A stretch of 64,000 nucleotides of DNA from Acidobacteriota bacterium (GCA_013289955.1 JABCYZ010000029.1:23071-87070), one strand, 5' to 3'. Counted from the stretch's first letter, positions 30,343 to 39,723 are shown. The notes: generated by a model not told the origin, from the sequence alone. Program-made: numbers and translations.

Positions 30343-31650
30343 TCAAGGATTGGTGCGGGCGGGAAAGAGTTCGGGAGGATCGATCGTGGACTGCCGCCAG
30401 AACATGGGTTCGGCGATCTTGTCCTCCATCCAACCTTGCAGGAGGAGCATGGTGGTGGAAACTTGTCCTCCATCCGGTGTATCAAAGACGACGACCACAC
30501 CCGCATTGGTGTTTTGTGTCTGCTTGGATTCCTTCCAAGCGCGCTCGAAAAGAGATTTTGCGAATTCGCGCTTCTGCCCGGGGGTAGTGGAAGTAGCTGG
30601 CGAATCGGCCGGCTGCACCCAATAGATTTTCACCGTCATATTTTTTAGAGGGGCCCAGGTGCCGGGGAAAGGTCCACTCTCCTCGCGCGTCACTCTGAAA
30701 ATGGCGGTACTCGCCGTTTCCGTCTTCGCCGGCTCCGCAGGAGAGTTCCATCGCGGATCCATAGACTCGACCTGCGAATGGCGAATCCAGCCACGAGAGG
30801 CTCCGGCAATTTGAATGTGGAACCACTCGCCTTCCGCCTCGATAAATTCGAATTCATCATCAGCGGCCGCCGAGAATAGGACTTTCGAACCTTCCGTGGG
30901 ATGTGCGAGGACCGGGGATCCAGATTTTTTCACGATGACGAGATTGCGGGGATGAGCCTGGTTGTGTTGAATTTCCTCCAGACTTTCGAGCTGTGCCTTG
31001 AGCTCAAGCATGTGTTTTTGTTCGTTTTCGCGCTGGAGTTTTAGGGCCGCAACGTCATTCGGCGTGAGGCCAGGAGACCCCCCTTCAGCTGGAACTCCGG
31101 CGGAAGGACCGTACGCCGCCCCGAGAGTTGAAGCTGCCCCCGGCAAGGGATTTCCGGAGGAATCGATTTTTGGACGCGGAGCCTGCAAGGTGGAGTGCGG
31201 AACGTACGCCGAGAGCTTGCCGCCAAGCTTTTCACTGAGACGGTCGAGCAGGTCCAGTTCGAGCCGGCCGTTGGATGGAAGGGCTTGATAGCCAGCTTTT
31301 GCAGGATCGGGATCGGCATACCATGCCGTAATTTTCGCAGTGAGTTTTACAACCGTGCTCTGCGGGGTCTCGGGGATCAGCTCGATGGCGAACTGGTAAA
31401 AGGCCCGTTCAAAACGATCGAGCGGCTGTTGCCCCATGGCTACGAAGCCGTCGACGATGGGAAGCTTCTGGCCGGCGTAAGCCTGAAAATCTTTGAGCGC
31501 CGCTTCAACATCTTCCTTTGACTTCGGAAAAGTCCGGGCATAGGGAATTGCCTGCGCCGCCGTCGGAAGAGGCGACCAGACTTGCAACGAGGCGAACAAC
31601 AACAGGCAAAAGAGACAAAGCTTCCGTCGAGATAGTCTGAAGTTCATCAC
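30343..31650 (-). CDS. Exported protein with SH3-like domain (second of a pair)
   Basis: A 435-residue protein with a signal peptide (residues 1-33). The N-terminal ~130 residues form a domain with FERAFYQFAIELIPETPQST. A coiled segment (about 205-235, LKLQRENEQKHMLELKAQLE) precedes an SH3-like domain (about 240-300, NLVIVKKSGSPVLAHP, EGEWFHIQIAGASRGWIRHS). The last ~130 residues form another mixed domain ending LLLQGWMEDKIAEPMF. SH3-like domains of this kind often bind the cell wall. The start overlaps the stop of the upstream partner (ATGA), and both proteins share the coil-plus-SH3 layout. No enzymatic motif is visible. Confidence 0.7.
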   Translation of the reverse strand: MMNFRLSRRKLCLFCLLLFASLQVWSPLPTAAQAIPYARTFPKSKEDVEAALKDFQAYAGQKLPIVDGFVAMGQQPLDRFERAFYQFAIELIPETPQSTVVKLTAKITAWYADPDPAKAGYQALPSNGRLELDLLDRLSEKLGGKLSAYVPHSTLQAPRPKIDSSGNPLPGAASTLGAAYGPSAGVPAEGGSPGLTPNDVAALKLQRENEQKHMLELKAQLESLEEIQHNQAHPRNLVIVKKSGSPVLAHPTEGSKVLFSAAADDEFEFIEAEGEWFHIQIAGASRGWIRHSQVESMDPRWNSPAEPAKTETASTAIFRVTREESGPFPGTWAPLKNMTVKIYWVQPADSPATSTTPGQKREFAKSLFERAWKESKQTQNTNAGVVVVFDTPDGGQVSTTMLLLQGWMEDKIAEPMFWRQSTIDPPELFPARTNP

Positions 31651-32561
31651 GGCAAGGGTTCCAAATTGTCTGCATGAATCCAGCCGTGCTGGCCGTCGTG
31701 CAGTTCCACGCCGTACCAGTGCGGGGTGACGATGACGATGATGACTTCCGTATACGCAGGGAGGGTCGCGATGGCCGCGGCGGAATGAAACGGCGCGCCT
31801 TTGAGCTCGATGCCCGGAGCCTTGACGCGGCGCATGAGTTCGTGGCGCAGCGTATTTATTTGCTGCTGCAAATCTTTGGAAGAAGATTGCGCCGCGGCCA
31901 GAAGGGATTTTTCGTCCTCGCGCTGGCGCAGTTCGGTTGTTCTGACCAAGTCGGCGCTTTCGCGTCGGCGAATCGCTTCCAGATTTTCCTGCTCGGTGGT
32001 CTGAATGGCGTGGAGATGATCCTCAATAGCCTTCGCTTCGCTGGCTTCCACGTTACCGTCTGAAATATGTGGAGTGCGATGTGTCTGCTCCACGTATATC
32101 GCGTCGATGTGCAGCCGAACGCGCTCGTCATTAATGGTGGTCACGATATAGCGTACGGCGATCGTGCCCTGGTCGGCGGTGTCCAGAAAATGGCGCGGAG
32201 CAATGGCGTCCTTGCGAATTTTGTAAAAGACTTTGCCAGGCTGTTTCCAGGGTTCGAAGAGCGGCGTGGAATCCACGACGATCGCGCCTCTAAGAACCGG
32301 ATCCTTGTCATAAATCCAGGTGCCTTGAATCGTCTGGTTTTCAAGAACCTCGTGCAAGGCCTGGAGGAGATCCTCCTGGGTCGCCGAAAATTCCCGAGTA
32401 ATGCCGGGGCCCAGAGGGTATTCCTTGGGAGGCGAAGCGCCAAGGGAACAAGCGGAAAGCAAGCAGGCGAGCAGAGGAAGGAATGGTCCGGAGCGAAGCG
32501 AGCAAAAATCCGGGCTTCCCTGAATTCTTCTCCGTCCGAACGCTCCTGAGAGTTGACCCAT
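31647..32561 (-). CDS. Lipoprotein with SH3-like domain (first of a pair)
   Basis: A 304-residue lipoprotein: LPLLACLLSACSLG contains a lipobox with Cys at about residue 38. A domain of ~140 residues follows (FSATQEDLLQALHEVLENQT). Then comes a coiled coil (about 175-245, DHLHAIQTTEQENLEAIRRR) and a C-terminal SH3-like domain (APFHSAAAIATLPAYTEVII, WYGVELHDGQHGWIHADNLE). The preferred start is ATG 32561; TTG 32624 is possible. It is translationally coupled to the gene at 30343-31650. Together they may form an envelope complex anchored to lipid at one end and binding the wall through SH3 domains. Function is unknown. Confidence 0.68.
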   Translation of the reverse strand: MGQLSGAFGRRRIQGSPDFCSLRSGPFLPLLACLLSACSLGASPPKEYPLGPGITREFSATQEDLLQALHEVLENQTIQGTWIYDKDPVLRGAIVVDSTPLFEPWKQPGKVFYKIRKDAIAPRHFLDTADQGTIAVRYIVTTINDERVRLHIDAIYVEQTHRTPHISDGNVEASEAKAIEDHLHAIQTTEQENLEAIRRRESADLVRTTELRQREDEKSLLAAAQSSSKDLQQQINTLRHELMRRVKAPGIELKGAPFHSAAAIATLPAYTEVIIVIVTPHWYGVELHDGQHGWIHADNLEPLP

Positions 32562-33122
32562 GATGTTTCGATCCGAGATGCCCGCGCCCGACGATTTGCT
32601 TGGCGCGAAGGAAAGGACAAGCAACGTCGCGCTTTCTTAGTACTGCAATTGCCCGAGGGCTGTCAAATCGGGCTGGATTCCGCTGCTTAGGTCGTGCAGC
32701 CAAGTAGGATGCCGGCCGGACGAACATCGGAATATTCTTCCTCTGAGCGGGTGGCCGACTCTCTGAACTAATTTTCAAACGTAGCGGAATGTGGTCCGGG
32801 AATAGCCGGGTACCAGAACCACATGTTAAGAAAAAATGTGATGCAGCTAAGAAAACTCTTGCATTCGATATTTTGCGGGAGTAGGATGCGCGCGGTTCAG
32901 GGACTTGAGGACTCGGCGCGCTCTTGTATTCGGAGAAGCGCAGCCGCGATTCTCTATGGGCGTCTTGCTAACTGCTCCGCTTCGTTTTTTTCACGAATCG
33001 TGGATATCCCCAATATCCAACGGGCCGTGTGTATTTACGCCTTCTCCCTTCTGTACTGCACTCGCCGGAATTTGTTCGTGTGGTCCAATAGCGCATTGTG
33101 AGTTACACGCTGAGGAGGCAAC
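32562..33122. other. Divergent intergenic region, no recognisable gene
   Basis: These 561 bases separate the minus-strand SH3 pair from the plus-strand respiratory cluster and should hold promoters for both. The last bases, GAGGAGG at 33112-33118, are the ribosome site of the porin-cytochrome gene. An open frame at 32823-33101 has no resemblance to known proteins. I could not assign a -35/-10 pair with confidence. Confidence 0.45.
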
Positions 33123-34628
33123 ATGTCCCATTGGGATTCCACCCTGCTGAAAAGGGGAATGCGCAACCACGCATTTTCCGTTCTGACTGCGATTTTGGTT
33201 CTCACTATTTTGCTTGTGGATAGCCGGTCAGCTGCGGCGCTCCCTATTCCGGGGACTTCCATGCGCGCAATACCTGCCTTCGCGCGAAAGTACGGTATGC
33301 CGTGCTCCTCATGCCATCAGGCGTGGCCGATGCTTAGCCCGTTTGGGCAAGCGTTCAAGGACAACGGCTACCAATTGGGAAATGAACGCGACGCCCCCAT
33401 CTATCAGAATCCGGCGTACTGGCCGGTGACATTCCGGATGACGACGTTCTGGCATCGGGAGAATGAGAATCGCGCGCAAGTGGATGACCCGACGAGCACG
33501 ACCGGGGGGCAGATTGAGGGCAACCTCACAACGCACGGATTCGATTGGAGCGGACTGGACTTCCATACCGGCGGCACGCTGGCAAAGAACGTCTCCTTCT
33601 ACGTGCTGCCTTCTTCTGACAATACGGGCGCATTCCACTTTGAAACTGTGTTTGCGCGCCTCGACAATGTCGCAGGCACCAGTTGGCTCAACATCAAGCT
33701 CGGCAAATTCGAGCTGGATAACCTGCTATCCGAGAAGCGCATTCTGACGCTGACCAACGTTTCCGGTGTCTACACGAACTATCACTTCCAACCGGCAACG
33801 GAGAACAACGGGCTGAATCCGGCCTTCCCCTTATTCTCATTTGGAATTGGCGACAATCAAGACGGGCTGGAGATAATGGGGCATTCCAAGGATGATCGCA
33901 CGCGTTACTCCGCTTCGATCTTGAGCTCCAATGACGGGACGCCGAATCTGCCGACCAGCCGCACCTATGACGGATTTTTTACAGTCAGCCAGGCGTTTCA
34001 GGTCGGCAGTTTGGGACTGCAGCGCGTTGGAGCGTTTGACTATATCGGGCAGGCGCCGACGTATTTCCAATTCACAGAAGGCAATAACAGCGGCATTCCT
34101 GGGAATGCGGCTTTCGGACTGCCAGGCACGGGAATCGGCAACCGCAGGTTCTACCGCGCTGGCTTGATCGGACAGTTTTACATCAAGAAGTACGACCTGA
34201 CGGCGATGTACTTCCACAGTTCCGACGACAAGTATCTGGCAACCGGGACGCCGTTCAACCCCGCATACGGCACGTTGCCTACGGGTGCGCAGAACGCCAT
34301 ATGGAACGGCGCGCTCTTTGAAAGCCACTACACACCCAGTCCCCAATTTATCCTGATCCAGCGCGTGGAACTGGTGCGCATGTCGCAGCAAGCGCTGCCA
34401 ATCGTGCCGGGGACACCCTACACGCCGGGGGTGAGCGTGCCTTCGTTGAGCTTTGGCAACGAGAACGTGTACACGTTCGGCGGACGCTACTATCCGTTCA
34501 TCTCGAGCCGCGCCGGATTTGCCTTCCACGGCGAATACGCCTTCAGCCACCAGATTGGAACATCGCCGGTGACAGGGCAGAATCTGGATTTCAGCAGCTT
34601 GTTGTTTGGATTTGATTTCGCATTCTAA
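33123..34628 (+). CDS. Outer-membrane porin fused to a monohaem cytochrome domain (Cyc2-like)
   Basis: A 501-residue protein combining one haem site with a beta barrel. Signal peptide at residues 1-39. The haem motif CSSCH is at 61-65 in the context IPAFARKYGMPCSSCHQAWP and GQAFKDNGYQLG. The rest is strand-rich with alternating aromatic residues and ends in Phe (FGFDFAF), the usual signal for outer-membrane insertion. This arrangement is that of Cyc2-type fused porin-cytochromes, the outer-membrane iron oxidases of Acidithiobacillus and Zetaproteobacteria. GAGGAGG supports the start. It heads a cluster with a dihaem cytochrome, a cupredoxin-like protein and an oxidase. The iron-oxidation role is inference; other porin-haem proteins share the architecture. 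Confidence 0.78.
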   Translation: MSHWDSTLLKRGMRNHAFSVLTAILVLTILLVDSRSAAALPIPGTSMRAIPAFARKYGMPCSSCHQAWPMLSPFGQAFKDNGYQLGNERDAPIYQNPAYWPVTFRMTTFWHRENENRAQVDDPTSTTGGQIEGNLTTHGFDWSGLDFHTGGTLAKNVSFYVLPSSDNTGAFHFETVFARLDNVAGTSWLNIKLGKFELDNLLSEKRILTLTNVSGVYTNYHFQPATENNGLNPAFPLFSFGIGDNQDGLEIMGHSKDDRTRYSASILSSNDGTPNLPTSRTYDGFFTVSQAFQVGSLGLQRVGAFDYIGQAPTYFQFTEGNNSGIPGNAAFGLPGTGIGNRRFYRAGLIGQFYIKKYDLTAMYFHSSDDKYLATGTPFNPAYGTLPTGAQNAIWNGALFESHYTPSPQFILIQRVELVRMSQQALPIVPGTPYTPGVSVPSLSFGNENVYTFGGRYYPFISSRAGFAFHGEYAFSHQIGTSPVTGQNLDFSSLLFGFDFAF

Positions 34629-34640
34629 AGGGGGAAGACG

Positions 34641-35531
34641 ATGAGAAAAATGAATCTAGCAAAATGTCTTACCGGAATCGCCGTCCTCCTGGTCGCGCCG
34701 TTGGTGCTGACGGCGCAACAGGGCGAATCGCACATCGGCAAACTGACCGGCAATGCAGGTACCGGGAAACAGCTGTACTTCCGCTACTGCTGGGGCTGCC
34801 ATGGCTTCCGCGGTGACGGCAACGGAGAGAATTGGCTTCCGACCGGAAACTACCCCAACGGGCCAAACCTTAACATCCAGCCGCGAAATTTCGTGGCGGC
34901 AACTTTTAAGTGCCGCTCGACGCCGACGGGCACTCTGCCGACGGACGAGGACGTCTACAATTCGCTCGGACGCGGGCTGACGAATTCGAATATGCCCTCC
35001 TGGATCACATTGACCAACCAAAACCGCGCCGACCTCGTGGCCTTCATCAAAACGCTTTCCGAACGATGGAAAACGGAGAAAGCCGGGGCGGAGATCAATG
35101 TCCCTGCGGAACCGGCACCCACCGTGCAAAGCATTCAGCATGGAAAGGAATTATTCACCAAACTGGAATGCTGGAAGTGTCACGGGCCTGAAGGACGGGG
35201 AGATGGCCCATCGGCCTCGACTCTCACGGACAGCAATGATCAGCCCATCCGGCCCTACAATTTCGCGGGAGGCTCGCGGTTCAAGTGCGGCACGACGAAC
35301 CATGACCTCTACAAGATATTCATGACCGGTCTGGATGGCACACCCATGCCGTCCTTTGCAGACGTCATCAAGCCTGAAGATGCATGGGATCTGGTGCATT
35401 ACTTGCGGACTTTGCAGGTCAGCCGCAAGAGCCCGGAGCTTGCACTTTGGGAAGGCACGAAAGAAGGCGCCGAGATCGTCAAAGCACAGAAAGTCCGCGG
35501 AACTCCAACGGGTTCCGGCGTCAATCAATAA
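34641..35531 (+). CDS. Periplasmic dihaem cytochrome c
   Basis: A 296-residue cytochrome with a signal peptide (residues 1-25, GIAVLLVAPLVLTAQ) and two class I cytochrome domains. Haem sites are CWGCH (50-54) and CWKCH (177-181). Distal Met candidates lie in NSNMPSW (Met118) and GTPMPSF. Two-domain cytochromes of this size carry electrons through the periplasm, as Cyc1 does in the rus pathway. The gene starts 12 bases after the porin-cytochrome stop, with GGGGGAAG before the ATG. Its position suggests it accepts electrons from the porin protein and passes them to the oxidase. Confidence 0.9.
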   Translation: MRKMNLAKCLTGIAVLLVAPLVLTAQQGESHIGKLTGNAGTGKQLYFRYCWGCHGFRGDGNGENWLPTGNYPNGPNLNIQPRNFVAATFKCRSTPTGTLPTDEDVYNSLGRGLTNSNMPSWITLTNQNRADLVAFIKTLSERWKTEKAGAEINVPAEPAPTVQSIQHGKELFTKLECWKCHGPEGRGDGPSASTLTDSNDQPIRPYNFAGGSRFKCGTTNHDLYKIFMTGLDGTPMPSFADVIKPEDAWDLVHYLRTLQVSRKSPELALWEGTKEGAEIVKAQKVRGTPTGSGVNQ

Positions 35532-35571
35532 CCGGTAAGTGATACACGAGCGGCCAGGAGGGAATATTCAC

Positions 35572-36291
35572 ATGCGAGGCAAGTACAAGCAGGTTCTACT
35601 ATTGGCAGTAGTTGTTGTGGTCTCGGCGTCGATGCTGACGTCTGCTCGGCCCAGTGGCGGGAGCGTAAGCGGAAAAATCACTTACGAGGGAACGCCAGCC
35701 AAGCAAAAGCCGATCGACATGTCCAAGGAGCCGAGTTGTGCGAAACAGTACACGACTCCTCCGACGACCGAAACGGTTGTAACCGGTCCCAACAATGCTC
35801 TCGAGAATGTCGTGGTCTACATTTCCGCGGGAGCACCAGATGAGGCCGCTCCGGGAAAGGCAGCCGTATTTACACAAAAGGGCTGCCGCTATTTGCCGCA
35901 TGTTCTTGCCTTTCAGGTGAACCAGGAACTGAATGTGATGAATGATGATCAGACGTCTCATAATATCCATCCCCTTGCCAAGATCAATCGCGAATGGAAC
36001 AAGTCGCAGCCGCCGGGATCGCCGCCGATCGTCGACAAATACGATAAGGCGGAAATGATTCCCGTGAAGTGCAATATCCATCCGTGGATGCACGGCACGT
36101 TTGCGGTGTTGAAGAATTCCCACTACGCGATTTCTGGCGAGGACGGAAGCTTTACGCTGCCCAACCTGCCGCCGGGAAAATACACCGTCACGGCGTTCCA
36201 CGAATCTTACGGCGATCAATCCCAGGAAGTGACCATTTCGGGAAGCGAATCAAAAACTGTGAGCTTTACCTTCAAGGCCAAACCGTACTAG
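35572..36291 (+). CDS. Cupredoxin-like exported protein with Cys-His-Met site
   Basis: A 239-residue exported protein (signal at residues 1-24). A core of about 100 residues carries His130 and His133 (DDQTSHNIHP), then Cys167, His170 and Met173 in IPVKCNIHPWMHG. His, Cys, His and Met are the ligands of type 1 copper sites. The last ~60 residues form a carboxypeptidase-regulatory-like beta sandwich (GEDGSFTLPNLPPGKYTVTA). The start has AGGAGG ten bases upstream. Between a dihaem cytochrome and cox genes it could act as a blue-copper electron carrier, analogous to rusticyanin. Copper binding is inferred from motif order. A paralogue is encoded at 44024-44731. Confidence 0.72.
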   Translation: MRGKYKQVLLLAVVVVVSASMLTSARPSGGSVSGKITYEGTPAKQKPIDMSKEPSCAKQYTTPPTTETVVTGPNNALENVVVYISAGAPDEAAPGKAAVFTQKGCRYLPHVLAFQVNQELNVMNDDQTSHNIHPLAKINREWNKSQPPGSPPIVDKYDKAEMIPVKCNIHPWMHGTFAVLKNSHYAISGEDGSFTLPNLPPGKYTVTAFHESYGDQSQEVTISGSESKTVSFTFKAKPY

Positions 36292-36390
36292 AAAATGCCG
36301 GGTGGCCTTGTGGAATCTAAAGCAAAACGAAGACTAATTGTTCTGGATTTCGAACTATCATGGCGTGAGTACCAGCATAGTTGAGGTGCT

Positions 36391-37194
36391 ATGGGAAAAC
36401 TTTTTGGAGTCATTCTCGCGATTATTGCGCTTGCTTCGGCGTACCCGATCGTGACGCACATGTATGTGCAGCCGGTGGACATCTCGACGCACGGCCATGC
36501 CATTGATGAGCAGCTAGCGGACACCATGGCGGAAGCCGGGCTTTCCTTTGTGCTGGCTCAGCTTTTGCTGGCTTTTTGTGTATGGAAGTTTTCCAACCGG
36601 AAAGAAGGGGCCAAGGTCTACCACCTGCGTGGCGGCGCAAGATTGATGGTGGCGGCTGCGTTTATTCTTGTTGGCACGGAAGTTCTGGCTTTGGGCGTGC
36701 TTGGACAAAAAGCCTGGGCCGAAGTGTATTTTACGGCGCCCAAACCGGACGCTTTGCAGGTGCAGGCACAGGCAGGCCAGTTTGCTTTTTATTTTCGGTA
36801 TCCCGGACAAGACGGAAAGTTTGGTCCGCTTCATCCAGACAAGATCGATGAAGGGAATCAAAACTACTTCGGACTGGATCCCGCGAACGACCTGGAATCG
36901 CGAGATGACATCGTCACGGCGGAGATGGCCATCCCCGTGAACCGGGAGATTCACCTCTTGATGCATGCGAAAGACGTCGGGCACTCCTTTTACGTCCGCG
37001 AACTGAGAATTCAGCAGGATTTTGTGCCGGGGCTGGACCTTTCGCTTCATTTCACAGCCACGCAGACAGGGCATTTCGAGATTCTGTGTACGCAGCTCTG
37101 CGGTCTTGGTCATTACAACATGAAGGCGTACCTGAATGTTTTATCGCAAGAGGATTTTGACAAGTGGCTGAAGCAGAAAGCGTCGGAGCAATAG
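36391..37194 (+). CDS. coxB: Cytochrome c oxidase subunit II
   Basis: The subunit that takes electrons from cytochrome c or a copper protein through the CuA centre. All ligands are visible: His198 in DVGHSFYVREL, and Cys233, Cys237, His241 and Met244 in CTQLCGLGHYNM. The N-terminal third has hydrophobic segments at about residues 4-22, 51-66 and 85-104, one more than the usual two helices. The CuA loop reads CTQLC where most members have CSELC. Length 267 is normal. It is followed by subunits I, III, III and IV in order. Confidence 0.93.
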   Translation: MGKLFGVILAIIALASAYPIVTHMYVQPVDISTHGHAIDEQLADTMAEAGLSFVLAQLLLAFCVWKFSNRKEGAKVYHLRGGARLMVAAAFILVGTEVLALGVLGQKAWAEVYFTAPKPDALQVQAQAGQFAFYFRYPGQDGKFGPLHPDKIDEGNQNYFGLDPANDLESRDDIVTAEMAIPVNREIHLLMHAKDVGHSFYVRELRIQQDFVPGLDLSLHFTATQTGHFEILCTQLCGLGHYNMKAYLNVLSQEDFDKWLKQKASEQ

Positions 37195-37263
37195 CCCGTC
37201 GGACTGGCAGAGCTTCAGGATGCTTGAATCGATTCGCGGTTTCTCTCGGAGCGAGGTGAACAT

Positions 37264-39036
37264 TTGGAAGAAGCGCTGAAATCCCAGGATCACGCGCACG
37301 CACCGGCGGAAGGCTTTCTCAGAAAGTATGTATTCAGCCTGGATCACAAAGTCATCGGCAAACAATACTATGCGCTCGCCTTGGCAGCCGTCTTTATCGG
37401 AATGGTGTTGTCCTGGCTGATGCGTTTTCATCTCGTTTGGCCCAACGCGAAAATCCCCGGGCTCGAACTTATCGCCAAGACGGGCGCACCCGGCGGCATC
37501 ATCACCCCCGAATATTATCTTTCGCTGCTCACCATGCACGGAACGCTCATGGTGTTTTTTGTTCTCACCAACGCGCCATTCGCCGGCTTCGGCAATTATT
37601 TCCTGCCGATACAGATCGGCGCGGAAGACATGGCCTTTCCCCGCTTTAATATGATGTCCTTCTGGACCACATTTGTGGCCTTCGTTGTTCTGGTAACGGC
37701 GTTTTTCATTCCCGATGGCCCGCCGATTTCCGGCTGGACAGCGTATGCCCCTCTCAGCGCGATTGGAAAGGACGCAGGACCCGGGCTCGGTTGGGGACAG
37801 AATCTCTGGGTCATCTCCATCGCCATTTTTTGTATTGGGCAATTGCTCGGGTCGTTGAACTTCATCGCCACTACGCTGGATCTGCGTGCCAAGGGCATGA
37901 CGCTGATGCGCATGCCGATTTCCACGTGGGCATGGTTTATTACTTCATCGATCGGGCTGCTTGCCTTCGCTGTGCTCTTGCCGGCTTGCCTGCTCTTGCT
38001 GCTCGATCGGATGGCCGGAACGAGTTTCTTCATCCCTTCCGGACTCGTGGTCAGTGATCGATTGCAGAATCACGCTGGTGGCTCACCTCTTTTGTGGCAG
38101 CACCTGTTCTGGTTCTTCGGTCACCCGGAAGTGTACATCGCGATCCTGCCCGCGGTCGGGATTGTGTCGCACGTGCTCACCAACAGCCTGCGCAAGCCCC
38201 TCTTGAGCGCGAAAGTCATCATCTACTCGATGATGTCCATCGGCTTCCTGAGCTGGATGGTGTGGGGACATCACATGTTTGTCAGCGGCATGAATCCGTT
38301 TTCCTCGCTGCTTTTTTCTTTTCCGACCCTTACCATCACCATCCCCGCCACGATCATCACGCTGATCTGGCTGGGAAGTTTGTACGGCGCAAACATACAA
38401 ATCACTACTGCATCCTTTTTCGCTTTGGGCTTCATTTCCATGTTTGTCAGCGGCGGCGTGAGCGGATTCTTCCTGGCGCAGCCCTCGATTGATATCTACC
38501 TGCACGCTACCTATTTCGTAGTCGGGCATTTCCACATGGTCATGGGGGTTGCGGCCATTTTTGCCATTTTCTCGGGGACCTATTTTTGGTTTCCCAAGAT
38601 GACGGGCCGAATGATGAACGAAACGCTAGGAATGCTTCATTTCTGGATTACGTTCGTCGGCACGTACTGTATCTTCATGCCCTTCCACTACCTCGGACTT
38701 GTCGGCAACGTACGGCGCTATGCGTCCTTCGTGGATGATTTTATGCCTGCGTTGATGCCTGTTCACAAATTCATCACCATCGCTGCTCTTACTACCGGCG
38801 CTGCGCAATTTATTTTCTTTTTCAACCTGATCCACAGCCGTTTTCGCGGAAAACAGGCCACAGCAAATCCGTGGAGAGGAACTTCTCTCGAATGGAGCAT
38901 TCCATCGCCTCCGCCGTGGAACAATTTCGGAGGGGATCATCCGGTCGTCTATCACGACGCCCATCAGTATGGCGTAAAAGGGTCTACCGGTGATTTTGTG
39001 ATGCAAACGTCTCCGGAACAGATATTGAACGAATAA
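37264..39036 (+). CDS. coxA: Cytochrome c oxidase subunit I (A-type haem-copper oxidase)
   Basis: The catalytic subunit that reduces oxygen to water. Ligands are in place: His92 (low-spin haem), His287 and the cross-linked Tyr291 in WFFGHPEVYIAIL, CuB pair His336/His337, and His422/His424 in VVGHFHMVMG. Glu289 of HPEVY marks the A-type D-pathway end. In contrast, the K-pathway block, usually PTGIK, reads PATII (361-365), so the Thr and Lys are replaced by Ala and Ile. About 12-13 helices are visible; the length of 590 residues is normal. The start is TTG 37264 with GAGGTGA upstream. Confidence 0.94.
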   Translation: MEEALKSQDHAHAPAEGFLRKYVFSLDHKVIGKQYYALALAAVFIGMVLSWLMRFHLVWPNAKIPGLELIAKTGAPGGIITPEYYLSLLTMHGTLMVFFVLTNAPFAGFGNYFLPIQIGAEDMAFPRFNMMSFWTTFVAFVVLVTAFFIPDGPPISGWTAYAPLSAIGKDAGPGLGWGQNLWVISIAIFCIGQLLGSLNFIATTLDLRAKGMTLMRMPISTWAWFITSSIGLLAFAVLLPACLLLLLDRMAGTSFFIPSGLVVSDRLQNHAGGSPLLWQHLFWFFGHPEVYIAILPAVGIVSHVLTNSLRKPLLSAKVIIYSMMSIGFLSWMVWGHHMFVSGMNPFSSLLFSFPTLTITIPATIITLIWLGSLYGANIQITTASFFALGFISMFVSGGVSGFFLAQPSIDIYLHATYFVVGHFHMVMGVAAIFAIFSGTYFWFPKMTGRMMNETLGMLHFWITFVGTYCIFMPFHYLGLVGNVRRYASFVDDFMPALMPVHKFITIAALTTGAAQFIFFFNLIHSRFRGKQATANPWRGTSLEWSIPSPPPWNNFGGDHPVVYHDAHQYGVKGSTGDFVMQTSPEQILNE

Positions 39037-39103
39037 CCCCGGGAGCGGTGCGCAGGGAGTGCGGAGTTTCTAGGGAATGCTAAGTCTGCTTTAAAAGGAT
39101 TTC

Positions 39104-39700
39104 ATGTCATCTACGGCAAATACCCCGATGAGTTTGCCCCCACGCTCTGATTTGGCAAAGGGCTCTGAGAGTGGAATCTGGATCGCGCTGTTTGCGATTA
39201 CCATGTCGTTTGCGGCCTTTACCAGCGCGCTGTTCATTCGGCAGGCTTCCACGGATTGGACGCACATCGCGGCGCCTCGGATCTTGTTTGCCAGCACGGC
39301 CGTTTTGCTTCTCAGCAGTGTTCTTATTGAAGTATCGCGACGGGGATTCGACGGAAAGCCGGCCTCGCAAATAAAGGAAGAGAGCGAAGGGCGAATGCTG
39401 CTGGCAGCCACACTGGTCCTCGGCCTGGCCTTTGTGGGCGGGCAGTACCTGGCGTGGAGAGAGCTGGCCGCTCAAGGGCTTTACCTGGCCACGAATCCGA
39501 ACAGCTCGTTTTTCTATCTTCTCACCGGCGTACACGCACTGCACGTCCTTGGCGGGATTGCGGCTTTGGCCTACCTGCTTGCCGTGCTGGCCGCCCGGGG
39601 CTCGGTCCGCCGAAACCTGGTAAATGGCGTGGTCGTGTACTGGCATTTTATGGCCGCTCTCTGGCTCTATTTGCTCGTCGTCATCTGCGTACGGCTGTAA
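39104..39700 (+). CDS. coxC: Cytochrome c oxidase subunit III (first copy)
   Basis: A 198-residue protein with five helices and the subunit III pattern: GIWIALFAITMSFAAFTSAL, GGQYLAWRELAAQGLYLATN, FFYLLTGVHALHVLGG and GVVVYWHFMAALWLYLLVV. The conserved His of HALHVLGG and Trp-His of YWHF are present. Subunit III stabilises the catalytic core. It lacks the two N-terminal helices of mitochondrial-type subunit III, as is usual for bacterial forms of this size. It directly precedes a second, different subunit III gene. Confidence 0.9.
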   Translation: MSSTANTPMSLPPRSDLAKGSESGIWIALFAITMSFAAFTSALFIRQASTDWTHIAAPRILFASTAVLLLSSVLIEVSRRGFDGKPASQIKEESEGRMLLAATLVLGLAFVGGQYLAWRELAAQGLYLATNPNSSFFYLLTGVHALHVLGGIAALAYLLAVLAARGSVRRNLVNGVVVYWHFMAALWLYLLVVICVRL

Positions 39701-39723
39701 CCAGAAAGGGGGGAAGAAAAACT

